Positions 17,073-25,291 of a stretch of DNA of 64,000 nucleotides are shown piece by piece. This DNA is from Plantactinospora soyae (GTDB taxonomy: Bacteria > Actinomycetota > Actinomycetes > Mycobacteriales > Micromonosporaceae). The first letter of the stretch is position 1, and every line of letters starts with the position of its first letter. The notes beneath the pieces are model-generated. The model did no database searches. It was not told the origin of the DNA and worked only from the letters and a program-made list of their open reading frames with translations. The stretch covers positions 9,651,931 through 9,715,930 of the forward strand of contig NZ_JADBEB010000001.1 in the NCBI RefSeq assembly GCF_014874095.1. The letters run 5' to 3'. The translations under genes were made by a program, and so were the position numbers.

Positions 17073-18056
17073 ATGGCCGCTATCTCGGTACCGCCCCGAC
17101 CGTACGACGCCACCGCCGTACGGCCCGGCTGGGCCGACCTTCCGACCGAGCTGCGAGCCGCGATCGACGCCCGGCTGGGGGCCAGGGTCAACTGGGCGAG
17201 CACCGCCGGGGGCGGATTCACCCGTGGGTTCGCGGCAGTACTACAGACCGTGGCCGGGGACCGGGTCTTCGTCAAGGCGGCGTCACTGATCGACCAGCGG
17301 CACCTGAGCGACTGGTACGCGCGGGAGGCCGCGATCAACGCCGTACTGCCGACCGAACTCGCGGTCGCCCGGCCCCGCTGGACGCTCACCGCCGCCGGTC
17401 ACTTCGTAATCTGTCTGGACGCCATCGACGGACGAATGCCCGGTCTCCCCTGGGTGCCGGCGGAGCTGGACGCGACCCTGGCGGCGTACGCGACCGTCGC
17501 CGAGGCGTTACGCAAGCCCCCGCCCGGCCTGATCGCGCTCGGTGCGCCCCGGCTCGACGAGCTGGTTCGTGCCGATCTCGCCTGGTGGGGCGAGCTGGCC
17601 GCCGGCCGCGAGACGCTGCCGAACCTGCCCGACGTGGCCCGGCACCGGCTGCCCGAACTGGCCGCACTGGAGGCCAGGTTGCCCGGGTACGTCGAGAGCA
17701 CGTCCATGTCGCACGGTGACCTCCGGGTCGACAACGTCCTGCTGAGCGGCTCGGGCACCGCCTGGTTCTGCGACTGGACGTGGCTCTGTTTCGGGCCCGC
17801 CTGGTTCGACCTGGCCAGTCTCCTGGTCACCGCGTACGCCAGCGGGCTCGACGCCGACGAACTGTTCGGCAGCCACCCGGCGGCGTACGACGCACCGGCC
17901 GACGGCCTGGACGCCGTGCTCGCCGCGCTCTCCGGATACTGGCTGGTACGCGCTGCGGCCGGGCCGAGCACCGCCTCGCCGCACATCCGGGGACATCAGC
18001 GGTGGAGCGGGGAGATGGCGCTCGGTTGGCTGGCCGAGCGGCAGGGGTGGGGATGA
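17073..18056 (+). CDS. Aminoglycoside phosphotransferase (APH)-fold kinase
   Basis: A 327-residue protein of the APH/choline kinase superfamily. The Brenner motif is His214-Gly-Asp216 (SHGDLRVDN) and the metal-binding Asp is at 234 (CDWTWL). A Lys in VFVKAAS near residue 69 should bind ATP. The family includes resistance enzymes, but most uncharacterised members phosphorylate small metabolites, so resistance should not be assumed. The start is ATG 17073. The stop lies just ahead of the rpsT promoter. Confidence 0.85.
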   Translation: MAAISVPPRPYDATAVRPGWADLPTELRAAIDARLGARVNWASTAGGGFTRGFAAVLQTVAGDRVFVKAASLIDQRHLSDWYAREAAINAVLPTELAVARPRWTLTAAGHFVICLDAIDGRMPGLPWVPAELDATLAAYATVAEALRKPPPGLIALGAPRLDELVRADLAWWGELAAGRETLPNLPDVARHRLPELAALEARLPGYVESTSMSHGDLRVDNVLLSGSGTAWFCDWTWLCFGPAWFDLASLLVTAYASGLDADELFGSHPAAYDAPADGLDAVLAALSGYWLVRAAAGPSTASPHIRGHQRWSGEMALGWLAERQGWG

Positions 18057-18062
18057 GCCGTT

Positions 18063-18092
18063 TTGGCCTCGAAGCCCGCCACCTGGTAACGT
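18063..18092 (+). promoter_or_regulatory. Candidate sigma-70 promoter of rpsT
   Basis: TTGGCC (18063-18068), an 18-nt spacer and TAACGT (18087-18092) lie about 115-145 nt before rpsT. The 5' leader contains an 11-bp direct repeat TAGCTACCAGG (18167-18177 and 18184-18194) close to the start codon. Confidence 0.45.
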
Positions 18093-18207
18093 AGCTCTTC
18101 GCGCGTGCCGACACGGCTGCGTTGTGACCTGCATCGTCGCGCCGCGCATCAAAGCAAACGAAACCCTAGCTACCAGGCTGAGCTAGCTACCAGGACGAGG
18201 CTGTCGC

Positions 18208-18474
18208 GTGGCGAACATCAAGTCCCAGATCAAGCGCAACCGGCAGAACGAAAAGCGCCGGTTGCGCAACAAGTCGGTCAAGTCGTCGCTGAAGACCGCC
18301 ATCCGTAAGTTCAACGAGGCCAGCGAGAGCGGAGACGCCACCAAGGCGACCGAGCTCATGCGGGACGCCTCGCGCAAGCTCGACAAGGCGGTCAGCAAGG
18401 GCGTGATCCACCAGAACCAGGCGGCGAACCGCAAGTCTGCGATCGCCAAGCGGCTGCAGTCGCTCTCCGCCTGA
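18208..18474 (+). CDS. rpsT: 30S ribosomal protein S20
   Basis: An 88-residue, Lys/Arg-rich three-helix protein beginning [18 protein letters not shown] and ending [20 protein letters not shown], both diagnostic of S20. It binds 16S rRNA early in 30S assembly. The start codon is GTG with an ACGAGG Shine-Dalgarno upstream. It is convergent with the minus-strand holA unit, and the lepA-rpsT-holA neighbourhood is typical of actinobacteria. Confidence 0.98.
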   Translation: MANIKSQIKRNRQNEKRRLRNKSVKSSLKTAIRKFNEASESGDATKATELMRDASRKLDKAVSKGVIHQNQAANRKSAIAKRLQSLSA

Positions 18475-18497
18475 CGTAACACCACACACCTGACGCG

Positions 18498-18525
18498 TGG
18501 CCCCGAGCCGGCTGGCTCGGGGCCA
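18498..18525 (+). terminator. rpsT terminator
   Basis: TGGCCCCGAGCC (18498-18509) pairs perfectly with GGCTCGGGGCCA (18514-18525) across a GGCT tetraloop. It begins 24 nt after the rpsT stop, with no T-run. Confidence 0.85.
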
Positions 18526-18543
18526 TCCGTTGTTGCCCCGGGG

Positions 18544-18618
18544 ACTCCGTTCTCGAGAGCTCCGTTCTCGAGAGCTCCGTTCTCGAGAGCTCCGTTCTCG
18601 AGAGCTCCGTTCTCGGGG
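18544..18618. repeat. 15-bp tandem repeat, 5 units, downstream of rpsT
   Basis: The unit GCTCCGTTCTCGAGA repeats at 18544, 18559, 18574, 18589 and 18604. The first base and the end of the last unit differ; the rest is perfect. Each unit contains the palindrome TCTCGAGA and forms GAGCTC at the junctions. It sits in the 384-bp gap between rpsT and the next stop codon, and no gene lies in that gap. Confidence 0.92.
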
Positions 18619-18655
18619 GCTGCATTATCGCCTCGGGGCCATCGTTGCTGTCTTG

Positions 18656-18719
18656 GGGCTCCTTATCGCCTGGGCTCCTTATCGCCTGGGCTCCTTATCG
18701 CCTGGGCTCCTTATCGCCT
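18656..18719. repeat. 16-bp tandem repeat, 4 units
   Basis: Four exact copies of GGGCTCCTTATCGCCT begin at 18656, 18672, 18688 and 18704, 37 bp after the 15-bp array. Related fragments (CATTATCGCCTCGGGGCC, CTCGGGGCCATC) occur between the arrays and in the rpsT terminator. This suggests local slippage built from nearby sequence. Confidence 0.92.
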
Positions 18720-18858
18720 CCGGGCCGTCCTCGTTGCCCTCGATACAGCGGAGGTATCTCAGGCCGGGCACCCATCGTTGCCCCGGCGATCCGGTTTCGG
18801 CTCGGCGGGCCCGGGCCGACACCCTCAAAAGGGCCGGCCGGCGCCGCCGCGCCGCCGG

Positions 18859-20013
18859 TCATTCGTAGCGGCGCTTGGCCGACTGGCGTCCGCGCTGCCG
18901 GACGGTGTCGGTCGGATCCAACCGGACCAGCCAACGCCGGACTGGACGCTGGTCGAGTCGTTCGCCCGGCCCACGGTTCATCGGCTTGCCGCCACCGGCC
19001 CCTGGCAGGGACCCGGCCTGTTGCTGACCCTGTGCCGGCTGGTCCTGCGCCGCTCCGGCCTGCACCCGGCCAGCCGCCTTCCGCCGACCGGGCCCGGCAT
19101 CACCAGCGGTCGTCCGCTCGGCCGCGCCGGCATTGGCCCACTCACCGGCACCCGCCCGCTCGGCAGCACTCGCCCGATCAGCGGCACCGGCATTCGCCCG
19201 GTCTGCGGCACCGGCCCGCTCGGCAGGTCCGGCCCGCTCGGCAGCACTCGCCCGCTCGGCAGCACCGGCATTCGCACGCCCGGCCGCACCGGCATTCGTC
19301 CGCTCGGCCGCTCGGTTTGCGACCGGCGTCGGGCTGGGGCGGGACGGGACACCGGACGACGCGGGGTCCCCACCGGACGGCATGACCCGGTCCGACGTCC
19401 GGATCCGGTCGGTGTCCTGACGACGGGCGCGGTGGGGGACGTCGACAGTCGGCCGTGGCCGCTGATCCTGATCCGGCCGGAACCCACCCCGACCGCCACG
19501 TTCCAGCCGCGCCCAGACCGCCGCACTCATCCCCGCCGGGCGAGCCGCCGGATCGATCCGGTCCAGGGGTCGACGATCCGGATCGGGCGTACCGGACGCC
19601 GGGACTGCGGCATCGGTTCCGGCAGCGGCTCCGGATCCGGCTCCGGTCGCCGGAGCGGCCAGACCGGGCCCGGTCAGCGTCTGCCTCGGTACGCTGGCCC
19701 GTCCGACCGCCGGCTGGATCTCCCGGCGAAAGCGCTCTCGTTCCTGTGCCGGTACCCGCGCCGCCGACCGGACCACGGCGGCGGCGACCACGTCGTTGAC
19801 CTTCACCATGACCGCGACGGTCGCGGGCAGGACGAGTACCCCCCACCAGCTCACCAACTCGGCCAGCGCGAGCAGCAGACCGAGCGCCACTGTTCCCTCG
19901 AAGAAGACGAAACACAGCGTTCCGCCCGGATCGACGTGCCGGAGCCGCAGCGCCCGCGCGTACAACGGGCGTAACCGCTCCTCCTCGACGGACATGGCGG
20001 CTGCCGCGGTCAT
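18859..20013 (-). CDS. Membrane protein with long Ala/Glu/Arg-rich repeat tail
   Basis: A 384-residue protein I cannot assign to a named family. Residues 1-90 have two hydrophobic helices (LCFVFFEGTVALGLLLALAELVSWWGVLVLPATVAVMVKV) after a short acidic N-terminus. The remaining ~290 residues are low-complexity and probably disordered. They include repeats such as AERAGAADRANAGAA and a basic C-terminal end (RRWLVRL, RQSAKRRYE). The ATG at 20013 overlaps the holA stop (ATGA), so it is cotranslated with holA. A role in replication or the membrane cannot be inferred from that alone. Confidence 0.78.
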   Translation of the reverse strand: MTAAAAMSVEEERLRPLYARALRLRHVDPGGTLCFVFFEGTVALGLLLALAELVSWWGVLVLPATVAVMVKVNDVVAAAVVRSAARVPAQERERFRREIQPAVGRASVPRQTLTGPGLAAPATGAGSGAAAGTDAAVPASGTPDPDRRPLDRIDPAARPAGMSAAVWARLERGGRGGFRPDQDQRPRPTVDVPHRARRQDTDRIRTSDRVMPSGGDPASSGVPSRPSPTPVANRAAERTNAGAAGRANAGAAERASAAERAGPAERAGAADRANAGAADRASAAERAGAGEWANAGAAERTTAGDAGPGRRKAAGRVQAGAAQDQPAQGQQQAGSLPGAGGGKPMNRGPGERLDQRPVRRWLVRLDPTDTVRQRGRQSAKRRYE

Positions 20014-20984
20014 CGCGAAACGCTCGCCTTGCGAGCGGCCACGACCGCGACGACGGCACGTTCCAACGCGTAGCCACGGTCATCGGCCCCGCCCTTGACG
20101 GCGGCGTTGCACTCGGCGGCGGCGTACATCGCGTCGGCCAGTCCCTCCGGGGACCAGCCCCGGCCGACCCGCTGCGCCTTCTCGATCTTCCATGCCGGCA
20201 TACCGAGGCTGCTCGCCAACTGGTACGCGCTGCCCCGGCCCGCCGAGCTGACCCGGGCCACCGTCCGTACCCCGTCGGCGATCGCATCGGCGACCGGGAC
20301 CGGATCCACGCCGACGTGCAGCGCCCAGCGCAGCGCCTCCAGGGCCCCGGGCAGGTCACCGGCCATCGCCGCGTCGGCGACCGTGAACCCGCTCACCTCC
20401 GCGCGTCCCCGGTAGTACCGGGCCACCGTGTCGGCGCCGATCCGCCCGTCGGTGTCGGCGAGGAGTTGCGAGCAGGCGGAGGCGAGTTCGCGCAGATCGT
20501 TCCCGACCGCCGCGAGCAGCGCCTCGGCCGCGTCCTCGGTGCACCGTCCACCGCCACGCCGTACCTCGTCCCGGACGAACGAGACCCGGTCGCGGTGTCC
20601 CTTCAGCTTCGCCGCCGGTACGACCTCCGCGCCCGCCGCCCGCAGCCCGTCGGCGAACGCCTTGCCCTTCGCCCCACCGGCGTGCGCCACCACCAGGTGC
20701 ACCTCCGGGTCGGGGTTCTTCGCGTACGCCAACAGGACGGCGACCAGGTCCTTGCGGGCGTCCTGTCCAGCCCGGACGATCAGCACCCGCCGACCGCCGA
20801 ACAGGGACGGGCCGAGCAGTTCGGCGATCTCCCCCGGATTCAACGCCCCCGCTTCGTGGTCGTGTACGTCGACACCCGGATCGGCGGTCTTGGCCGCTTC
20901 GACCGCGCCGGCCACGGCCCGGGTGGCAAGCAGTTCCTCATCACCGAGGACGAGTAGGACGGGAGCGAGGCTGACGGGGGTCAC
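20010..20984 (-). CDS. holA: DNA polymerase III subunit delta
   Basis: A 324-residue clamp-loader subunit. The N-terminal domain starts LAPVLLVLGDEELLATRAV, then RRVLIVRAGQDARKDLVAVLLAYAKNP, with the conserved NDLRELASACSQLLAD segment in the middle. It opens the beta clamp as part of the DnaX complex. The GTG at 20984 gives the usual length; the frame extends upstream into non-homologous Cys-containing sequence. It is downstream of comEC/comEA in the same direction, as in most actinobacteria, but a convergent GNAT gene sits between them. Confidence 0.93.
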   Translation of the reverse strand: MTPVSLAPVLLVLGDEELLATRAVAGAVEAAKTADPGVDVHDHEAGALNPGEIAELLGPSLFGGRRVLIVRAGQDARKDLVAVLLAYAKNPDPEVHLVVAHAGGAKGKAFADGLRAAGAEVVPAAKLKGHRDRVSFVRDEVRRGGGRCTEDAAEALLAAVGNDLRELASACSQLLADTDGRIGADTVARYYRGRAEVSGFTVADAAMAGDLPGALEALRWALHVGVDPVPVADAIADGVRTVARVSSAGRGSAYQLASSLGMPAWKIEKAQRVGRGWSPEGLADAMYAAAECNAAVKGGADDRGYALERAVVAVVAARKASVSR

Positions 20985-21088
20985 TAGGTCATCGTCGCAC
21001 GTGGCAAGTGCCCATCGGGCCTGGTCACCCCGCTCGCTGCGGCTGACCCTGCACTTAGCGCAAATCCAGACATTTACCTTAAGCCTGA

Positions 21089-21132
21089 CATTCTTCGTTG
21101 GCGTCGCGTCCATTCTTTGTTGGCTTCGCGTC
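21089..21132. repeat. 22-bp tandem duplication
   Basis: Two adjacent 22-bp copies (21089-21110 and 21111-21132) share CATTCTT.GTTGGC.TCGCGTC and differ at two positions. They lie in an AT-richer stretch between the divergent holA and GNAT starts, so they could affect either promoter. Confidence 0.85.
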
Positions 21133-21199
21133 GAATTCGGTCGGCTCAGGCAGCGCTGGGCACCGCCTACCCACAGGTGTGCCGGCGGCTGGGATTACC

Positions 21200-21793
21200 G
21201 TGTTCGAGGTGAGTCAACGGACCGATGTCGGTGGAACTGCTGACGCGAGCCCTCTCGTGATCGGGCCTGCGACCGAGGATGACCTGCCGGCAATCGTAGA
21301 GATCCTCAACTACACGGCGGCGAACTCGATCGCCTCGTTCGCCACCCGACCGACCAGCGTGGCCGAGCGGCGGAACTGGTTCGAGCAGTTCTCCTCGACC
21401 GGGCCGTACCAGCTGTTCGTCGCTCGGCGCGGCAACCTGGTCCTGGGCTACGCCGGCAGCCAGCGCTACCGCGACCACGAAGCCTTCCGGGAGACGGTCG
21501 AGGTGTGCGTCGGGCTGGAGGTCGGTTGCCGGGGCCAGGGCGTCGGTACGTCGCTGTACCGCGCGCTGTTCGATCGCCTCGCCGACGAGCCGGTGCACGT
21601 TGTCCTCGCGGGTATCGCCATGCCCAACGACGCGTCGGTCGCACTGCACCGGAAGTTCGGCTTCACGGAGGTTGGCACGTTCCGCGAGTACGCGGTCAAG
21701 AACGGCCAGTACCTCAGTTCGCTGTGGATGCAGCGCCTTTCGCCGACGGTCGTGGCTCAGGACGGTCGAGCCGTACCGAGCCCAGCCGCCTGA
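21200..21793 (+). CDS. GNAT N-acetyltransferase, phosphinothricin acetyltransferase-like
   Basis: A 197-residue protein. It has the PAT-type N-terminus DLPAIVEILNYTAANSIASF, the acetyl-CoA loop GCRGQGVGTSLYRALF, and the C-terminal signature NDASVALHRKFGFTEVGTFREYAVKNGQY. These match the Pat/Bar/methionine-sulfoximine acetyltransferase group, which acetylates the amino group of glutamate analogues. The true substrate is not known. GTG 21200 was chosen; a second GTG (21209) is possible and neither has a strong Shine-Dalgarno. It is convergent with comEC, 19 nt apart. Confidence 0.88.
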   Translation: MFEVSQRTDVGGTADASPLVIGPATEDDLPAIVEILNYTAANSIASFATRPTSVAERRNWFEQFSSTGPYQLFVARRGNLVLGYAGSQRYRDHEAFRETVEVCVGLEVGCRGQGVGTSLYRALFDRLADEPVHVVLAGIAMPNDASVALHRKFGFTEVGTFREYAVKNGQYLSSLWMQRLSPTVVAQDGRAVPSPAA

Positions 21794-21812
21794 CCACCCG
21801 GTTCGTGGCCGT

Positions 21813-24248
21813 TCACCGCCTCGAAGGATCGCCCGGGTCCAGCCCTCGCACCGCGACTCCGAGCCGGCCACCGCCGTCCCGGACCACCGCCAGGTCCCCG
21901 TCGGTGTCGGTCCGCAACACCCTGGCCCCGGAGCGGGTCAACCGGGCCAGCACCGCCGGGCTGGGGTGCCCGTACCCGTTGTCGACGCCCACCGGCACCA
22001 GTGCCACCGCCGGGTCCACCGCATCGAGGAACGCCGGTTCCTGGTACGCGGATCCGTGGTGGGCGAGTTTCACCACGTCCGCCCGGAGCATGCCTACCGG
22101 AACCCGGTCCAGCAGCGCCCGCTGTTCCTCGGTCTCCGCGTCCCCGGTCAGCAGGATGCTCGTGCCCCGCACCTCAGCGCGCAGCACCACGGAATTGTTG
22201 TTCGGGTCGGAGCGGGTGCCCCGCATCGGGTACGGCGGGCCGAGCAGGGTCAGCACCAGCGGACCGGCCGCGTACGTCCAGCCGGTGCCGATCGGGCCGA
22301 CCGGTACGCCCCTCGCCACATCCGCCTCGTAGACGGTGGCCCTCCCCTCGTCCGGCTCCAGCCATTCCGGGGTGGCCACGAAGTCCACCCGCCGTCCTCG
22401 GAACACTCCCTCCAGCCCGGCCACGTGATCGGCGTGGAAGTGACTGAGCACCAGCAGCGACACGACCCGTACGCCCAGCCGCCGCAGGCAGCGGTCGACG
22501 GCAACCGGGTCGGGGCCGGCGTCGACCACCACCGCCCGGCCGGCCGCGACCGGCAGGACCAGGCTGTCGCCCTGACCCACCGCACAGGCCACGATCACCC
22601 ATCCTGGTGGCGGCCAGCCGGTCGCGACCAGCCGGACCGGCAGCGCGCCGACGACCACGGCGACCGTGACCACCGCGACCAGCCGGCGGACGAGCGGCCG
22701 GCGGGCGGCCACCAGGAGCGCGACCGTCAGCATCCCGAGCAGCAGGCCACCGGCCACCCCGTCCAGCCAGGGCAGCGTGCCCGCCGGCAGGCGAGCGCCA
22801 TGCCGGGCCACCAGGACCAGCCACCAGGCCGGCCACCCGCCGAGCCACGCGACGGCCTCGGCGCCCGTCGACCAGAACGGGGACAGCACGGCGGCCGCCA
22901 CCCCGAGCACCGTCGCCGGCGCAACGGCCGGCACCGCGAGCAGGTTCGCCGGTACGGCCACCAAACTGATCGTCCCGGACAGGCCGGCCACCACGGGTGC
23001 GCAGGCGAGCTGTGCCGCCGCCGGGATGGCCAGCGCCTCGGCCGCCCCCGCCGGTACGCCCCGGTGGCGCAGGGCGTCCCGCCAACGGGGAGCGAGCAGC
23101 AGGAGCCCGCCGGTTGCCAGTACGGATAGCGCGAATCCGGGATCGACGGCCAGCTCCGGATCGACGACGACCAGCACCGTCACCGCGCCGGCCAACGCCG
23201 GCACCGCAGCCCGTGGCCGGCCGGCGGCCAACGCGGCCAGCCCGATCGCGCCCATCGTCGCCGCCCGGACTACGCTCGGCGAGGGGCGGGCCAGGATCAC
23301 GAATCCGACCAGGGCGATCCCGCACAGGCCGGCGGAGAGCCATGGTCCGGCCCGGGCCCAGCGGGCCAGCAGCAGCACCAGGCCGACGACTATCGCCACA
23401 TTCGAGCCGGACACCGCCGTGAGGTGGGTCATGCCGGTGGCCCGGAAGTCCTCCTCGACGGCCGGCTCCAGTCGGCTCGTGTCTCCGACCACCAGGCCCG
23501 GCAGCAGCCCGCCCGGCTCGCGCGGCAACGGCGCGCAGGCCCGCTGCAACCCGGCCCGCAACGAGCCGGCCGTCCGCTGTGCCCAGGACGGGTCGCCGCG
23601 CAACACCGGCGGGGTGCTGACCGTCAGCACGGCGGCGGTGAGGTCTCCCCCGCGGGCGGCGGCGAGCCGACCGGTGGCGGTCAGCCGTTGGCCCGGTAGC
23701 AGTTGGCGCCAACCCGCGTCGCTGGCCAGCACGAGAATCCGGACCGGTGCCCGGATCCGGGCCTGTTCGGGACCCGCCAGCCAGTCGAGCCGAGTGGAGA
23801 GCAGATACATCGCGGGCCGACCGGCGGCTCCGGCGACCGGTCGGGGATCGTCCCGCACCACCAACTCGGCGGTGACCCTGGCCCGCTCCTCGGCCAGTCG
23901 ATTGATCGGGGCGGCGTCCCGTACGCCGAGGCGGGCGGCCGTGACCACGCTGCCACAGAGCACCCCGAGCAGCACCGAGACGACGACCCACCCGTACCGC
24001 TCCAGGCTCTGCCGCTCCAGGCTCTGCCGCTCCAGGGTCTGCCGCTCCCGGTCGGGCTGCTCCGGGGCCTGCCGCTCCCGCCCTCCACCTGTCCGGCGAC
24101 GGATCAGCCGGTACGCGAGGGTGAGCACCGCCAGCGTGGCCACGGCAGCGGTCAGCACCGCCGCCGTGGCGCCCAGGAGGAGTGCGGCCAGGGCGGACAG
24201 CCAGGTCCCCGCAGCGAGCCCGGCGAGTCGCAGATCCGGAGGGGTCAC
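21813..24248 (-). CDS. comEC: ComEC/Rec2 family DNA-uptake channel protein
   Basis: An 811-residue polytopic membrane protein. An N-terminal pair of helices and a DUF4131/OB-like soluble region (about 130-240) precede the competence domain (HLTAVSGSNVAIVVGLVLLLARW and six or more further helices, to about 560). The C-terminal metallo-beta-lactamase domain has LSHFHADHVAGLEG near residue 600 and a distal LTGDAETEEQ/HHGS motif. ComEC carries single-stranded DNA across the membrane in natural transformation; the MBL domain may degrade the other strand. Most actinobacteria carry it without proven competence. GTG 24248 overlaps the comEA stop (GTGA). Repeats of CRSRLCRS-coding type at about 24000-24060 give a Glu/Arg/Gln-rich cytoplasmic loop. 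Confidence 0.95.
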   Translation of the reverse strand: MTPPDLRLAGLAAGTWLSALAALLLGATAAVLTAAVATLAVLTLAYRLIRRRTGGGRERQAPEQPDRERQTLERQSLERQSLERYGWVVVSVLLGVLCGSVVTAARLGVRDAAPINRLAEERARVTAELVVRDDPRPVAGAAGRPAMYLLSTRLDWLAGPEQARIRAPVRILVLASDAGWRQLLPGQRLTATGRLAAARGGDLTAAVLTVSTPPVLRGDPSWAQRTAGSLRAGLQRACAPLPREPGGLLPGLVVGDTSRLEPAVEEDFRATGMTHLTAVSGSNVAIVVGLVLLLARWARAGPWLSAGLCGIALVGFVILARPSPSVVRAATMGAIGLAALAAGRPRAAVPALAGAVTVLVVVDPELAVDPGFALSVLATGGLLLLAPRWRDALRHRGVPAGAAEALAIPAAAQLACAPVVAGLSGTISLVAVPANLLAVPAVAPATVLGVAAAVLSPFWSTGAEAVAWLGGWPAWWLVLVARHGARLPAGTLPWLDGVAGGLLLGMLTVALLVAARRPLVRRLVAVVTVAVVVGALPVRLVATGWPPPGWVIVACAVGQGDSLVLPVAAGRAVVVDAGPDPVAVDRCLRRLGVRVVSLLVLSHFHADHVAGLEGVFRGRRVDFVATPEWLEPDEGRATVYEADVARGVPVGPIGTGWTYAAGPLVLTLLGPPYPMRGTRSDPNNNSVVLRAEVRGTSILLTGDAETEEQRALLDRVPVGMLRADVVKLAHHGSAYQEPAFLDAVDPAVALVPVGVDNGYGHPSPAVLARLTRSGARVLRTDTDGDLAVVRDGGGRLGVAVRGLDPGDPSRR

Positions 24249-25141
24249 ACCGTCACCAGGTCCTTCAGGTCCTCGTACCGGGCGTCACCGATGCCGTTGA
24301 CCTGTCGCAGATCGCCCACCGAGCGGAAGCCGCCATGCTGCTCCCGGTGGGTCACGATGCGCTGGGCGAGGACCGGCCCCACGCCGGGCAGGGCGTCGAG
24401 CTGCGCCACGGTGGCGGTGTTGAGGTTGACCTTTCCGCCGACCGCCCCGGAGTGCGCCTGGCCCGGCCCGGCGCCGGCCGCCGTGGCTCCCGCTGGCGGG
24501 GTCACCCCGACCAGGATCAGCTCTCCGTCGGTCACCTTGCGGGCCAGATTCAGCAGGGAGACGTCGACCCCCGGCAGGGGACCACCGGCGGAGTCGAGCG
24601 CGTCGGCCACCCGTGCGCCGGCGGGCAGTCGTACCAGACCGGGTCGGCGTACCTTTCCGGCCACCGCGACCACCACCTCGGCGCCACCCGCGACGGAGCC
24701 CGAGCCCGACGGCATCGGTAGCGCGGCGGACGCGGTGGCGGGCGCGACGGACGGTGCCACCGGCTCGGTTCGGGGCCGGGACATCCACGCCCAGCCGGCA
24801 GCGCCGAGAACCACCACGACGGCGACCACCGCGATCGCCCTGACGCCGCGCCGCCCGGGGTCGAACGCGCCCGGCCCCGTCAACCGGGCCGACCCGGCCG
24901 GACCGGCCGACAGAACATCGCCAGCGTGGGACGGAACACCGCCCTCAGACGGAATATCGTCGGCGTGCGACAGACCATCGCTGGCGTGCGACGGAACACC
25001 GCCCTCGGTCGGTGGAACACCGCTTCCGGTTGGCCGGACATCACTTCCGGACGCGCCGGCAGCCCGGGCTACGGCCTGCGAGGCGCGCCCGCCGAGCAGC
25101 CGGAAGAGCCGCTGCCGCACCACTGCTTCCTCGTCGGACAC
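24245..25141 (-). CDS. comEA: ComEA family DNA-binding protein
   Basis: A 298-residue protein. The N-terminal ~90 residues are polar, with repeated GGVPSHA/DIPSEGG segments. One transmembrane helix (IAVVAVVVVLGAAGWAW) follows near 100-118. An SLBB domain (VAVAGKVRRPGLVRLPAGARV) comes next. Last is the (HhH)2 domain with VNLNTATVAQLDALPGVGP and FRSVGDLRQVNGIG. It should bind double-stranded DNA outside the membrane and pass it to ComEC. The SLBB plus HhH layout is the actinobacterial and clostridial form. It is translationally coupled to comEC. Confidence 0.95.
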   Translation of the reverse strand: MSDEEAVVRQRLFRLLGGRASQAVARAAGASGSDVRPTGSGVPPTEGGVPSHASDGLSHADDIPSEGGVPSHAGDVLSAGPAGSARLTGPGAFDPGRRGVRAIAVVAVVVVLGAAGWAWMSRPRTEPVAPSVAPATASAALPMPSGSGSVAGGAEVVVAVAGKVRRPGLVRLPAGARVADALDSAGGPLPGVDVSLLNLARKVTDGELILVGVTPPAGATAAGAGPGQAHSGAVGGKVNLNTATVAQLDALPGVGPVLAQRIVTHREQHGGFRSVGDLRQVNGIGDARYEDLKDLVTV

Positions 25142-25170
25142 CCGGCGAAGCTAGCCAAGGACGTACCCAG

Positions 25171-25214
25171 CACGAGGGCCGGACGTCCACGGCTGTGGAC
25201 AACCGGCCCTCGTG
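25171..25214 (-). terminator. Two-stage hairpin between alginate-lyase gene and comEA
   Basis: CACGAGGGCCGG (25171-25182) pairs with CCGGCCCTCGTG (25203-25214). Inside it, GTCCAC (25185-25190) pairs with GTGGAC (25195-25200) over GGCT. The structure probably ends the upstream alginate-lyase-family transcript. It could also sit in the comEA 5' region, 30 nt before that gene's start. Confidence 0.7.
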
Positions 25215-25291
25215 TGGAAAACGCCCTGATCATGTCTATCTATGCTATGGCCGCACCGGAGTCCGACGACCGGCCGCCCGGCCGGCCGGCC

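Noticed and set aside
17073..18056. Aminoglycoside resistance gene
   Set aside because: The fold is right, but the family is broad and nothing in the sequence or context points to an antibiotic substrate.
18497..18868. Small CDS over the rpsT-downstream arrays
   Set aside because: It is the translation of tandem repeats, overlaps the rpsT terminator and has no Shine-Dalgarno.
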